Of a stretch of 64,000 bases of DNA, positions 1-8,764 are shown one piece after another. Each line of letters begins with the position of its first letter. Position 1 is the first letter of the stretch. A program made the position numbers and the translations under genes. The DNA lies in NCBI RefSeq assembly GCF_013391085.1, contig NZ_CP058334.1, positions 1,612,001 through 1,676,000 of the forward strand, written 5' to 3'. This DNA comes from Natronomonas halophila. GTDB taxonomy: Archaea; Halobacteriota; Halobacteria; Halobacteriales; Haloarculaceae. The notes beneath the pieces were generated by a model. The model searched no databases, had not been told where the DNA came from, and saw only the letters and a list, made by a program, of their open reading frames with translations.

Positions 1-1092
1 CGTGGCGAGACCATCGCGCAGGTGCTCGCGCTGATGGGCATCGAACCGGTCTGGACCGACGCCGGCCGCATCGACGACGTGGAGCCGATTCCGCTCGACG
101 AACTGGGACGGCCCCGCGTCGACGCGACGACCCGCGTCTCGGGGCTGTTCCGCGACGCCTTCCCGCAGGCGGCGGGTGTCATCCACGACGCCGTCGATGC
201 CGTCGTCGACCTCGACGAGTCCCACGAGGAGAACTTCGTCAAGAAACACGTCGAGGAGGAAGCCGAGGAACTGGAAGAAGAGGGTATGGACCCCGAGGAG
301 GCCCGCGACGCAGCGATGCCGCGAGTCTTCACCACGCGTCCGGGCGGCTACGGCGCCGGCACGAACAAGGCCGTCGACGAGGGGAACTGGGAGGACCGCT
401 CCGATTTAGCGGAGGTCTACGTCCAGTGGGGCGGCTACGCGATGGGTTCGCGCGGCCGCGTGAGCGAGGACCACGACGGCTTCCGCCGGCGCCTCGGCAG
501 CGTCGACGCGACGGTCAAAATCGAGGACACGATGGAACAGGACGAGTTCGACTCCTCGGACTGGTATGCCTTCCACGGCGGCTTCATCACCGCCGTCTCC
601 GAAGTATCGGGCGAAGAACCCGCCTCCTACGTCGGCGACTCCTCGGACCCGGACAACATCGACGTCTACACGAACGAGGAGAAGGTCCGCAAGGCGATGC
701 GCGCCCGCGTGCTCAACCCCGAATGGCTCGATTCGATGGAAGAGCACGGCTACAAGGGCGCCGGCGACCTCTCCCAGACGGTCGACGTGACGCTCGGGTG
801 GGACGCCACCACCGACGTCGTCAGCGACACGCTCTGGAACGAGGTGGCCGAGAAGTACGCCTTCGACGAGGACCGCCAGGAGTGGATGCGCGACGTGAAC
901 CCGTGGGCGCTGGAATCCATCACGGACACCCTGCTGGAAGCCATCGAGCGGGACTTCTGGGACGCCGACGATGAAACCGAGGAACGGCTGCAGGACCTCA
1001 ACCTGCGCGTGGATGGGGACCTGGAGGAACGAGCGACGGATGCTGGTCGTGGCGACGGCCACTCCACGGAGGTGGCCAGCGATGACGACTAA
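1..1092 (+). CDS. cobN: Cobaltochelatase subunit CobN, C-terminal part (5' end outside window)
   Basis: This is the last 363 residues of CobN, the large subunit of the ATP-dependent cobalt chelatase that inserts cobalt into the corrin ring. The frame is open from base 1, so the start lies upstream of the window. The recognisable family signature is the block TTRPGGYGAGTNKAVD, followed by YVQWGGYAMG, both typical of the CobN/magnesium-chelatase H C-terminal region. The tail after that block is acidic, as expected for a haloarchaeon. It overlaps the cbiC start by 11 bases, so the two are probably cotranscribed. CobN belongs to the late-insertion (aerobic) pathway, yet the neighbouring genes are of the anaerobic type. 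The chelatase partner subunits are not in view. Confidence 0.93.
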   Translation, partial: RGETIAQVLALMGIEPVWTDAGRIDDVEPIPLDELGRPRVDATTRVSGLFRDAFPQAAGVIHDAVDAVVDLDESHEENFVKKHVEEEAEELEEEGMDPEEARDAAMPRVFTTRPGGYGAGTNKAVDEGNWEDRSDLAEVYVQWGGYAMGSRGRVSEDHDGFRRRLGSVDATVKIEDTMEQDEFDSSDWYAFHGGFITAVSEVSGEEPASYVGDSSDPDNIDVYTNEEKVRKAMRARVLNPEWLDSMEEHGYKGAGDLSQTVDVTLGWDATTDVVSDTLWNEVAEKYAFDEDRQEWMRDVNPWALESITDTLLEAIERDFWDADDETEERLQDLNLRVDGDLEERATDAGRGDGHSTEVASDDD

Positions 1093-1771
1093 CCCAGACT
1101 TCGAGGAGTACGCCGACCTCGGCGCGACTACCTCGGACGCCATGGAAATCGCCGAAACGAGCATGGACCGCGTCCACGAAATCGTCCCACAGGAGACGCT
1201 GGCCGACCGGGTCCGCGCGAAGTCGGTCCACGCAACCGGCGACCCCGAGTTCCAGCACCTGATGCGGTTTACCGGCGCCGACGAATCCGAGCCGCTCCGG
1301 GCCGGCGCGCAGGCAGTCCTCGACGAACAGCCCATCGTCACCGACATCACGATGGTCAAATCCGGCATCACGGGCCGCGGCCACGATTGTGAGGTCAAGA
1401 AGGCCATCGGCAACGGCGCGGAACTGGCCGCCGAGACGGGGATGACCCGGACCGCTGCCTCAGTGCTGGAACTCGACAAGGAGGGCATCTACGACGGTGC
1501 CATCGCGGCCGTCGGCAACGCGCCGACCGCGGCCCTCGCGCTGGCGGACTGCATCGAGCAGGGTACCCGCCCGGCCGTCATCGTCGGGACGCCCGTGGGG
1601 TTCGTGAAGGCCGCCAAGAGCCGAAAACGGCTCCGAGAGGTCTGCGAGGAACACGGCGTGCCGGCCATCACGAACGTCGGCCGACGCGGCGGCAGCGGCC
1701 TCGCCGCCGGCCTGACGAACGAACTGGTCCACGTGGCGAGTGATGTTAGAGATGGTGAGGTCGAACTGTGA
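1082..1771 (+). CDS. cbiC: Precorrin-8X methylmutase CbiC/CobH
   Basis: This 229-residue enzyme moves a methyl group from C-11 to C-12, converting (cobalt-)precorrin-8 to (cobyrinate) hydrogenobyrinate. The family's catalytic histidine fits His50 in the block SVHATGD, and the MVKSGI segment near residue 93 and the VGTPVGFVKAAKS segment near 180 are also family hallmarks. ATG at 1082 is chosen because it lies inside the end of cobN and gives the normal family length; a longer in-frame extension upstream is only cobN in another frame. Its TGA overlaps the next gene's GTG (GTGA), which points to translational coupling with cbiE. Confidence 0.93.
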   Translation: MTTNPDFEEYADLGATTSDAMEIAETSMDRVHEIVPQETLADRVRAKSVHATGDPEFQHLMRFTGADESEPLRAGAQAVLDEQPIVTDITMVKSGITGRGHDCEVKKAIGNGAELAAETGMTRTAASVLELDKEGIYDGAIAAVGNAPTAALALADCIEQGTRPAVIVGTPVGFVKAAKSRKRLREVCEEHGVPAITNVGRRGGSGLAAGLTNELVHVASDVRDGEVEL

Positions 1772-2520
1772 CGGAACCGGTCGACTTCCCCGAGGAACCC
1801 GCCGAGCTCGCGGCCAGCGCACCCGAAACACGGGGCGACGAGCCAGTCTACGCGGTCGGCATCGGCCCCGGCAACACCGAGTTCCTCACTCGCCGCGGCG
1901 CCCGCGCAATCGGGGAGGCCGACGTCGTCGTCGGCTTCGAGACGGTCGTGGATTTCGTCCGCGAGGAAATCGACGGCGAGGTGCTGACCTGCGGCTACCG
2001 CGACGAACCCGAAGTGCTCGCGAAGTTCGCCGAGCGCGTGGCCGACGGCGCGACGGGAACGGCCGTCCTGATGGGCGACCCGAACCACTCGGGGTACCAG
2101 TTCGTCGGGAAGGTCGAGGCGGCCATCGAGGCCGCCGATGTCAACCGCCCCGTCGAGGTGGTTCCCGGCATCTCGTCACTCCAAATCGCCGCGAGTCGTG
2201 CCCGGACGCCGATGGAGGAGACGACGTTCGTCACCCTCCATAAGAGCGGGCCCATCGAAAGCGACCTCCAGCGGCTTGAGCGGGACGTCGGCGAGCGGAA
2301 CCTGCTCGTGCTGCCGCGCCCCTACGATTGGATGCCCGAGCGAATCGCCCACCGCCTGCTCGAATCGGGCGCACCGGATTGTGAGACGCTCGTACTCGAG
2401 CGGCTGACCCACCCCGACGAGTCAATAACCCGGACGTCGCTGTCGGCGTTGGCGGCCGACATAGATTCAAAAGAGGCGACCGCCTTCTCGGACCTCTCGG
2501 TGCTGGCCGTCCGTCGGTAG
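1768..2520 (+). CDS. cbiE: Cobalt-precorrin-7 C5-methyltransferase CbiE
   Basis: This 250-residue SAM-dependent tetrapyrrole methylase methylates C-5 of the corrin ring. It shows the fold's landmarks in order: VGIGPGN near residue 29, a GDPNHSGY loop near 93 and VVPGISSLQ near 130. The C15 methylation and decarboxylation are done by a separate CbiT, encoded at 52239-52778, so the CobL functions are split here. The GTG start at 1768 overlaps the cbiC stop. A 25-residue acidic N-terminal extension precedes the methylase fold. It is the last gene of this cobN-cbiC-cbiE run; the next gene is on the other strand and convergent. Confidence 0.88.
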   Translation: MTEPVDFPEEPAELAASAPETRGDEPVYAVGIGPGNTEFLTRRGARAIGEADVVVGFETVVDFVREEIDGEVLTCGYRDEPEVLAKFAERVADGATGTAVLMGDPNHSGYQFVGKVEAAIEAADVNRPVEVVPGISSLQIAASRARTPMEETTFVTLHKSGPIESDLQRLERDVGERNLLVLPRPYDWMPERIAHRLLESGAPDCETLVLERLTHPDESITRTSLSALAADIDSKEATAFSDLSVLAVRR

Positions 2521-2537
2521 TCCCGGTTCGCCTATTT

Positions 2538-3656
2538 TCAGGTCGCCTTCAACACGAGCGGGTTCAGCGGCCCGCCGGTCGCACGCTGGACGTGCAGCGG
2601 CGCGGCGGTAAAGAGGAACTCGTAGACGCCATCCTCCGCACAGGCCGCAGCGAGGTCATCGAGCCACAGCATCTCCACGAGCGGCATCCCGAGGTTTCGG
2701 AGAAAAGCGCCGTGCAGCGGCAGGACGTACGTCTCGCCGTCGATAGTCTGGGTGACGCGCTCGATAGCGACGTTGTCGGCACCCACGGCAGCGATATCGT
2801 GGTCGTGGACCCACTCGACTAACTCCTCGCTGAAGACGAGTCCGGGTTCGTTCGTTGGGTGCCAATCAGCATCGGGGTCTCGGGTACGTGCCATCGCGCC
2901 CGTGCGGACGAGAAGGATGTCGCGTTCACGGATTTCGACATCCTGTGCATCGGTGGTCGTCAGCAGGTCGTCGAGATCGATTTCGGCGCCCATCGGCAGG
3001 CGCTCACCCTCGCTTTCGTCCGCGTGCCGGCCCACGTCCAGCAGGACGCCGCGACCGGCCACACCCGAGTCGGCTAGCGGCGCGACGGAGAGTTTGCCGT
3101 GGCCGCGCGTCTCGGTCACCCCTCCATCGATGCCCTCGACGGGCGTCTCGAATCGCTTTTCGATGGCCGTCTCGTCGGCGCTGAAGCCGTTGTAGAGTTC
3201 GTTCCCGTACCACGCGTGGCCCAGCGCGTCCATGTGGGTGGTCCCCTGCAGGTAGAACGGTGTCTCGAAGCGGTCGTCGGAGAACTTCATGCCCGCGCTG
3301 GCCTGCTGGTCACCCTCGCGGTAGGACCGTTCGTCGGAGACGTTGGTTCGGCGAGCGACTTCACGGCCCGGAAAACCGGGGTCGCCCGTGCCCCCGTTTT
3401 CGGGGATGGCTTCGCCCGTCAGCGGTAGGCCGAGGGTGAACCGTTCGACCGATTCCTCGCCGTTTCGGAGAGCAGCGTTCATTCCGGCCGCCGCTTCCCG
3501 ACTCCCGAGCAGGTTGAGCGTCCCGTATTCGTCGTCGGCGCCCCAGCGGCCCCAGTTGTCGGGGAGGCCGTCGAGCAGGTCGGATACGTCCGGTACGGCT
3601 CCGCCATCGGCGAGCGCCCGGTCGGCACAGGCCGCACAACTCAGCGAGTGATGCAT
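2538..3656 (-). CDS. Cyclase-family metal-dependent hydrolase
   Basis: This 372-residue protein belongs to the putative cyclase / kynurenine-formamidase-like family. The metal-binding signature GTTHMDALGH is clear at about residues 138-147, with the His and Asp residues that ligate zinc or manganese in the family. The N terminus has an odd CAAC motif (two cysteines) before the conserved NWGRWG block. A GTG lies directly before the chosen ATG, so the start could be one codon earlier. The substrate cannot be told from sequence; family members hydrolyse cyclic amides, N-formyl compounds or lactones. It is convergent with cbiE and is not obviously part of cobalamin synthesis. Confidence 0.8.
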   Translation of the reverse strand: MHHSLSCAACADRALADGGAVPDVSDLLDGLPDNWGRWGADDEYGTLNLLGSREAAAGMNAALRNGEESVERFTLGLPLTGEAIPENGGTGDPGFPGREVARRTNVSDERSYREGDQQASAGMKFSDDRFETPFYLQGTTHMDALGHAWYGNELYNGFSADETAIEKRFETPVEGIDGGVTETRGHGKLSVAPLADSGVAGRGVLLDVGRHADESEGERLPMGAEIDLDDLLTTTDAQDVEIRERDILLVRTGAMARTRDPDADWHPTNEPGLVFSEELVEWVHDHDIAAVGADNVAIERVTQTIDGETYVLPLHGAFLRNLGMPLVEMLWLDDLAAACAEDGVYEFLFTAAPLHVQRATGGPLNPLVLKAT

Positions 3657-3717
3657 CACGGGGAGATGTGGAGGAGAGGAAAAATAGCTGCCGGCGAGCG
3701 GACGCGGTGGACGGAAG

Positions 3718-4425
3718 TCAGTTCCCGCCGTCGGTGGCGACGGGCGTCACGGCGGCGGTGCCGGCCTCGATGGCGCGGGCCTTCGAGAGTTCGGCCTCGA
3801 TGGTGTCGGTGACGGCTTCGTGGTCGCCGAGCGGGTCGGCGTAGGCGAGGCCGCCGCGGTCGAGTTCCAGCTTCTCGGGCAGGGCCTTCTCCGTTTCCTC
3901 GCAGGGGGCGACGAAGAAGGGAACGGCGACAGCCCGGTCGCCGCCGAGGTTGTACCGGACGCATTCGGCAGCGGGGTTCTGCAGGAGATACGCCGTCGTC
4001 ACCTCGCCGTAGTTCGAACTCTTGCGCAGGCGGTCGGCGTGTTCCTCGGTCGTCCGGCGGGCGTCGGCCATCGACGTGTCGCCGAAGGCGACCAGCGCGA
4101 CGGAGGCGTCGTCGTCCGGGTCCACGGCTTCACGGGCCCGGTCGGCCAGCGCCCGGGTGACGGCCGCGCTGGCACCGACGGGCTCACAATGGCGAGCGGC
4201 CGGCAGCGCGCCCGGAATCCCGCGGGTGGTATCGCGGTCCGGCGCGACGGCCATCGGAACCACGTAGGTGTCGGCGTCCGCCGCGACGTCCAGTTCCGCC
4301 GGGTCGCGCTCGTAGGTCTCGACGCGCACCCGACCAGCGACGCCCCGCTCGCGGAGTCGCGCCGCGTGCCGCTCCGCCGTCTCTCGCGTGTGATTTCGGC
4401 CGACGAGTAGGAGTGTGTCCGTCAT
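3718..4425 (-). CDS. Short CbiX-like sirohydrochlorin chelatase family protein
   Basis: This 235-residue protein has two CbiX-like half domains. The first begins LLLVGRNHTRETAERHA, and the second has PFFVAPCEETEKALPEKL near residue 168, which resembles the PLFLAPGxHxxxDIP block of CbiX. In that second block the usual metal-site histidine is not obvious. It lies divergent from, and 134 bases before, the CobT-like gene, so a cobalamin role is plausible. A complete CbiX with intact histidines is encoded at 45557-46744, so this copy may be a paralogue with a different metal or tetrapyrrole, or a degenerate chelatase. Function is inferred from the family only. Confidence 0.7.
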   Translation of the reverse strand: MTDTLLLVGRNHTRETAERHAARLRERGVAGRVRVETYERDPAELDVAADADTYVVPMAVAPDRDTTRGIPGALPAARHCEPVGASAAVTRALADRAREAVDPDDDASVALVAFGDTSMADARRTTEEHADRLRKSSNYGEVTTAYLLQNPAAECVRYNLGGDRAVAVPFFVAPCEETEKALPEKLELDRGGLAYADPLGDHEAVTDTIEAELSKARAIEAGTAAVTPVATDGGN

Positions 4426-4559
4426 GGATGTTTAATCAAGTATAGTTGTATTAGCGCAAATCGGCTTGTATCACGGTGTGCGGCCATCCGATAAATAGGT
4501 TACGGGGCGCTGAGGACCAACCCGCAAACTCAAGTACGTTTGCACGAACACCAACCATA

Positions 4560-5597
4560 GTGACTCGACTCGTCCTGTGTGCCGGTTCGACGCGGACCGC
4601 CGCTATCGACGGCATCAGCGCCGCCGGTGCCGACGCCGACCTGATGGCCCACACACCGAGTGCCGACGCCGAAATCCTGACCTACGGCGCGCCGGTTCGG
4701 GCGCCCGTCGTCCCCGTCTCCCCGACCGGCTGTCCGACGCCCGCCGTCGTCACCCGCGCCGTCGTCGACCGTCTCGGCATCGATACCACCATCGTCGATG
4801 CCGGCCTTGCGGAACCGACCGGCGCGCCCACGGTGACAGTCGGCGCCCGTGCCGGCGACGACATCCGCGAACGCGACCCCGTCCCCTCCGCGCCGGGCGC
4901 CTTCGCTGCCGCCCGCCAGTTCGGCCGAAAACTCCCGGACGACGAACTCTTCCTCGCCGAGACGGTCCCGGGCGGCACGACCACCGCGCTCGGCGTTCTG
5001 ACCGCGCTCGGTGAGGCGGACGTTCTCGGCCGCGACGAGGGTGCCATCTCCTCGTCGCTGCCCGAGAACCCACTCGACCTGAAGCGTCGCGTGGTCGATG
5101 AGGCGCTGGAAGCCTCCTCGCTTGCCCCGGGCGATGCCGCCGACGAACCGCTCGTCGCGCTCCGCCGGGCCGGCGACCCCGTCTTGGCCGTCCTCTCGGG
5201 CATCGCCGCGGGCGCCCTCGAAACCGACACCGCGGTCACGCTGGCCGGCGGGACCCAACTGGTCGCCGCCGCTGCGTGTCTCCGCCACGGCGGCTACGAG
5301 GGCCCCCTCGGGTTGGCGACCACCTCGTTCATCGAGGCCGACCCCGCCGTCGACATCCAGCGGGCGGCTGCCGAACTCGACCTCTCGGTGACCGTCACCG
5401 ACCCCGGATTCACCGACGACCACCCCGCGATGGCGGCCTACAACCGCGGCGAAGCCAAGGAAGGCGCCGGCATGGGCGGCGCGCTCGCCATCGCCGACCG
5501 CGCGCGCCTACCGATGGCCGACGTGCGTGCCGGACTGCAGGACGTCTACGACGAACTGCTCGCCGACGCCGACGAGGAGCGGGCGCCCGAAGCATGA
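4560..5597 (+). CDS. UPF0284 / CobT-like nicotinate-nucleotide phosphoribosyltransferase family protein
   Basis: This 345-residue protein is an archaeal member of the NaMN:DMB phosphoribosyltransferase-like (UPF0284) family, thought to activate the lower-ligand base of cobamides. The start is placed at GTG 4560 ([12 protein letters not shown]), because that matches the usual N terminus; an in-frame upstream ATG at 4476 would add 28 residues of poor character. Gly-rich loops [10 protein letters not shown] and [12 protein letters not shown] and a C-terminal [11 protein letters not shown] block are visible. Its stop overlaps the cbiA start (ATGA), supporting an operon with the a,c-diamide synthase. 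Confidence 0.8.
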   Translation: MTRLVLCAGSTRTAAIDGISAAGADADLMAHTPSADAEILTYGAPVRAPVVPVSPTGCPTPAVVTRAVVDRLGIDTTIVDAGLAEPTGAPTVTVGARAGDDIRERDPVPSAPGAFAAARQFGRKLPDDELFLAETVPGGTTTALGVLTALGEADVLGRDEGAISSSLPENPLDLKRRVVDEALEASSLAPGDAADEPLVALRRAGDPVLAVLSGIAAGALETDTAVTLAGGTQLVAAAACLRHGGYEGPLGLATTSFIEADPAVDIQRAAAELDLSVTVTDPGFTDDHPAMAAYNRGEAKEGAGMGGALAIADRARLPMADVRAGLQDVYDELLADADEERAPEA

Positions 5598-6889
5598 ACG
5601 GCGTCGTCCTCGCCGGCACCGCCTCGGGCGTCGGCAAAACCGTCGCCTCGCTCGCCGTGCTCCGCGGCCTCCAGCGGGCGGGCTACGACCCACAACCCGC
5701 GAAGGCCGGCCCCGATTTCATCGACCCGAGTCACCACGCCGTCGTCTGCGAGCGGCCCTCCCGGTCGCTGGACCCGTGGCTCTGTGGCGAAACGGGCTGT
5801 CGGCGCAACTACTGGCGCGGCGACGGCGACGTCTGCGTCGTCGAGGGGATGATGGGCCTCTACGACGGCACGAACTCGACGGCATACGTCGCCGAGACGC
5901 TGGAGTTACCCGTTGTCCTCGTCGTCAACGCGAAAGCCGGGATGGAAAGCGTCGCGGCACAGGCGCTGGGCTTCCGCGAGTACGCCGCCGAGGCCCACCG
6001 CAATATAAACGTGGTCGGCGTCCTCGCCCAGCGCGCCCACGGCGGCCGCCACGAGGAGGGCATCCGCGACGCACTGCCCGACGAACTCGATTACTTCGGT
6101 CGAATCCCGCCGCTGTCGGAGTTGGAGATTCCGGAGCGCCATCTCGGCCTCCACATGGGCGAGGAATCCCCCATCGACGCCGAGACGCTGGACGAGGCCA
6201 GCGAACACCTTCGAATCGAGCGACTGGTCGAAGCGGCCAAATCGCCGCCGCGCCCCGACCCCGAACCGGAGCGACCGAAAACCGATGCCACCGTCGCCGT
6301 CGCCGACGACGCCGCGTTCTGCTTCAAATATCCGGCCACCATCGAGCGCCTGCGCGAGCGGGCCGACGTGGTGACGTTCTCACCGGTCGCGGGTGACCCG
6401 CTTCCCGACTGCGACGGCGTCTATCTCCCGGGCGGCTACCCGGAACTCCACGGCGCCGAACTGGCCGCGGGCGGCACGCTGGACGATTTAAAAGCGCGTG
6501 CGACCGATGGCCTGCCCGTTTTCGGGGAATGCGGCGGCCTGATGGCACTCTGTGCGACGCTGACCGACACCGACGGCGAGACCCACGAGATGGCGGGAAT
6601 CCTGCCTGCCGATGTGGAGATGTGCGACCGTTATCAGGCGCTGGACCATGTGGAACTGGAGCCTCGCGGCGAGACACTGCTGGCCGATTCCAGCGACGCG
6701 GTTCGGGGCCACGAGTTTCACTACTCGAAAGCCGACGTCGCCGACGACGCAACCTTCGCCTTCGACGTGAAGCGAGGGGACGGCATCGCCGATGGCAAGG
6801 ACGGCCTCACCGCATACCGGACGCTCGGCACGTATGCGCATTTCCACGCCGAATCCGGCGTCTTCGACAGGTTCGTCGAGTCGCTGTAG
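5594..6889 (+). CDS. cbiA: Cobyrinic acid a,c-diamide synthase CbiA/CobB
   Basis: This 431-residue enzyme uses glutamine and ATP to amidate the a and c side chains of the corrin ring. The N-terminal dethiobiotin-synthetase-like domain starts with the P-loop variant GTASGVGKT at residues 8-16, followed by [12 protein letters not shown]. The C-terminal class I glutamine amidotransferase domain has the nucleophile Cys313 in [10 protein letters not shown] and the conserved GHEFHYSK block near residue 376. ATG 5594 overlaps the upstream TGA. The length is normal for the family, and no frameshift or missing catalytic residue is seen. Confidence 0.93.
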   Translation: MNGVVLAGTASGVGKTVASLAVLRGLQRAGYDPQPAKAGPDFIDPSHHAVVCERPSRSLDPWLCGETGCRRNYWRGDGDVCVVEGMMGLYDGTNSTAYVAETLELPVVLVVNAKAGMESVAAQALGFREYAAEAHRNINVVGVLAQRAHGGRHEEGIRDALPDELDYFGRIPPLSELEIPERHLGLHMGEESPIDAETLDEASEHLRIERLVEAAKSPPRPDPEPERPKTDATVAVADDAAFCFKYPATIERLRERADVVTFSPVAGDPLPDCDGVYLPGGYPELHGAELAAGGTLDDLKARATDGLPVFGECGGLMALCATLTDTDGETHEMAGILPADVEMCDRYQALDHVELEPRGETLLADSSDAVRGHEFHYSKADVADDATFAFDVKRGDGIADGKDGLTAYRTLGTYAHFHAESGVFDRFVESL

Positions 6890-6898
6890 GTTGGTTCG

Positions 6899-7159
6899 TC
6901 AGTCATCCAGTCCGACCAGCCGCTCCTTTTCGGCCCGCGAGAGCTGCTTGATTTCGTACTCGCGGCTCATCGCGGCGGATTTCGAGTCGAAGGATTCCGA
7001 ATAGACCAGTTCGACGGGCGTCCGACCGCGGGTGTATTTCGCGCCGTCGCCGGCATCGTGTTCCTGAACCCGGCGCTCGACATCGGTCGTATAGCCGGTG
7101 TAGAGCGATCCATCGGCACACTCCAGAACGTACACGTAGTGGGCGTCGCTCACAGTCAC
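6899..7159 (-). CDS. GIY-YIG domain protein (UPF0213 type)
   Basis: This 86-residue protein is a stand-alone GIY-YIG nuclease-fold domain. It has [17 protein letters not shown] (the GIY...YIG strand pair), the conserved arginine in [10 protein letters not shown], and the [15 protein letters not shown] helix with the family glutamate. It covers the whole domain and nothing else, as in other UPF0213 proteins, so it is probably a small structure-specific nuclease of unknown role. It is convergent with cbiA, with only 9 bases between the stops. Confidence 0.85.
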   Translation of the reverse strand: MTVSDAHYVYVLECADGSLYTGYTTDVERRVQEHDAGDGAKYTRGRTPVELVYSESFDSKSAAMSREYEIKQLSRAEKERLVGLDD

Positions 7160-7220
7160 GGCTTAGGTAGAAAACGAGGGCACCCTGTGTTTGACACACA
7201 GTTCTACGGACGCACGGCCG

Positions 7221-7367
7221 TCACTCGTACGCACGTTCTCGGGACACTTCGGCGATGCCGGCGTTCGCAGAGCAGTTCGGACACGCGTGAACGCGTCCAC
7301 CTTCGTCCGCGAACACTCGGGCGAACCGGTCCGAGATGTGCGCATCACAGTGGTCACACCTGGGCAT
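7221..7367 (-). CDS. Small zinc-ribbon protein (DUF7563-like), 48 residues
   Basis: The gene encodes 48 residues with two CxxC knuckles: Cys4/Cys7 (CDHC) and Cys29/Cys32 (CPNC), spaced as in a minimal zinc ribbon. The N terminus MPRCDHC and the segment RFARVFADEGG match the very similar protein at 11103-11261 (MPECQNC and AYARVFTPNG), so the two are paralogues. ATG 7367 is chosen because it starts the conserved ribbon; the frame upstream runs into larB in another reading. Haloarchaea carry many such small zinc-finger proteins and their functions are mostly unknown. Confidence 0.75.
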   Translation of the reverse strand: MPRCDHCDAHISDRFARVFADEGGRVHACPNCSANAGIAEVSRERAYE

Positions 7368-7497
7368 TCTGGCCGCCGACGCGGGTATCCCTTGTCGGCA
7401 TCGGTAGTACGGGGTCGAGACATTAATACCCTCGGTAAGGGGAAACACGGCACGAGGGCGCGTGACGCCCGCTCTACACCCGGTTTTCGATTCGGCA

Positions 7498-8271
7498 TCA
7501 GTCAGTCGTCGCTCGCGCCGCCGAAACCGACCGCGCGATGAGGCCGGCCTGTGCGCCCGCGGCAAAGCCGGCGTCGATGTTGACTGCCATAATCGGCGTA
7601 CAGGACTGTAACATGCCCGCCAGCGCCGCCTCGCCATTGCCACCGTGGCCGTAACCGGACGAAACGGGCAGTCCGATGAGCGGGACGTCGACGAGGCCGG
7701 CGATGACCGTCGGCAGGGCACCCTCCCGACCGGCAGCGACCACGAGGGCATCGACCGCCCGAATCTCGTCGATGTTGTCGAACATCCGCGCGATGCCTGC
7801 CACGCCCACGTCCGAGATGCGTTCGACGGTCGCGCCCATCTCGCCGGCGACGACGGCGGCCTCGCCGGCCGCCTCGGCGTCGACGGTCCCCGCCGTGACG
7901 ACGCCGACGGTCGCCTCCAGGTCCGGCGGTTCGTAGTCGGTTCCGTGGACGACGAGCGTCCGGGCGCGTTCGTCGTGGTCGATATCGGCCGCGGGGAACT
8001 CCTCGGCCAGCAGCGACTTACAGGCATCGGCGCTCTCGTGGTCGATACGGGTCACGAGGGCGCTTCCGGTCGTTTCGACGGCCGCGACGGTCATGGCCGC
8101 GACTTCGGCGGGCGTTTTTCCTTCGGCGAACACCGCTTCGGGAATCCCCGTTCGGGCCTCCCGGGCCGCATCGAACCGGCCCGCCTCGGTGCGGGCGTAG
8201 CCCCGGAGTTCCGCCTCGGCCTCGGTCGGCGACAGTTCCCCGTCGGCGACCGCTTCGAGTATCTCGCGCAT
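7498..8271 (-). CDS. larB: LarB-like nickel-pincer cofactor biosynthesis protein
   Basis: This 257-residue protein belongs to the LarB/PurE-like family, which carboxylates and hydrolyses nicotinic acid adenine dinucleotide in synthesis of the nickel pincer cofactor of lactate racemase. A characteristic short helical N terminus (MREILEAVADGELSPTEAE) is followed by a PurE-like domain with VGVVTAGTVD near residue 121 and a Gly-rich SSGYGHGGNGEAALAGML block near 205. ATG 8271 is preferred over a 38-residue upstream extension. LarC and LarE are not in this window, so the pathway is inferred only from this family. Confidence 0.85.
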   Translation of the reverse strand: MREILEAVADGELSPTEAEAELRGYARTEAGRFDAAREARTGIPEAVFAEGKTPAEVAAMTVAAVETTGSALVTRIDHESADACKSLLAEEFPAADIDHDERARTLVVHGTDYEPPDLEATVGVVTAGTVDAEAAGEAAVVAGEMGATVERISDVGVAGIARMFDNIDEIRAVDALVVAAGREGALPTVIAGLVDVPLIGLPVSSGYGHGGNGEAALAGMLQSCTPIMAVNIDAGFAAGAQAGLIARSVSAARATTD

Positions 8272-8482
8272 ATCCCGACGTTCGTGTCGATAACAAGGAA
8301 CCTGTCGGGTCGTCACCGCGCGCGAGCAGGGAAACCGCCTCATCGGCGCGGATACCGACGTACCGGCCAGGATTCCCGGCCACAAAATGTAAATAAAGGA
8401 ACGGCTATCCCCATCGATTCCTCCCGGTTTATCACGGCTAAACGGGCGTTAGAAGCGGCGAAACCGCTCACGATTGGGAACA

Positions 8483-8490
8483 TATATAAA
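8483..8490 (+). promoter_or_regulatory. TATA box of the DUF1931 gene
   Basis: TATATAAA lies 25 bases before ATG 8515, the usual distance for a haloarchaeal TATA box driving a leaderless transcript. Confidence 0.75.
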
Positions 8491-8514
8491 GTACCCCGGA
8501 CAATCCCGGCCTGT

Positions 8515-8682
8515 ATGGCAGACCTAATCGTCAAAGCCGCTGTGAAGGAAGCGCTCGATGACATGAACGTTGCCTCCGACTTCTACGACGCCCTCGACGA
8601 CGAGGTCGAGGAGATCCTCGAGGACGCCGCTCGTCGCGCCGAGGAGAACGACCGCAAGACGGTCCAGCCGCGCGACCTTTAA
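8515..8682 (+). CDS. DUF1931 histone-fold-like protein, 55 residues
   Basis: The gene encodes 55 residues (MADLIVKAAVKEALDD...KTVQPRDL) that match the small haloarchaeal DUF1931 family. The fold predicted from pattern is histone-like: a short amphipathic helix, a longer acidic helix (EEILEDAARRAEEN), then the T-V-Q-P-R-D-L loop that in CBF/NF-Y-type histone folds leads into the last helix. At this length it is only about one histone-fold unit and lacks a full third helix. A strong TATA box 25 bases upstream implies leaderless, probably abundant expression. Target and function are unknown. Confidence 0.82.
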   Translation: MADLIVKAAVKEALDDMNVASDFYDALDDEVEEILEDAARRAEENDRKTVQPRDL

Positions 8683-8691
8683 AGCGTCTCA

Positions 8692-8711
8692 GAGCTTTTC
8701 CGTTTTTTCCC
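8692..8711 (+). terminator. T-rich terminator after the DUF1931 gene
   Basis: Ten bases after the stop, runs CTTTTCC and GTTTTTTCC occur with no strong stem. This is the usual form of archaeal T-tract termination. It lies between convergent genes. Confidence 0.45.
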
Positions 8712-8764
8712 ACGCCCCGAGTCGCTGGTATCGCAATCGCCCCGAAACCCGCCGATAGCCGCCG

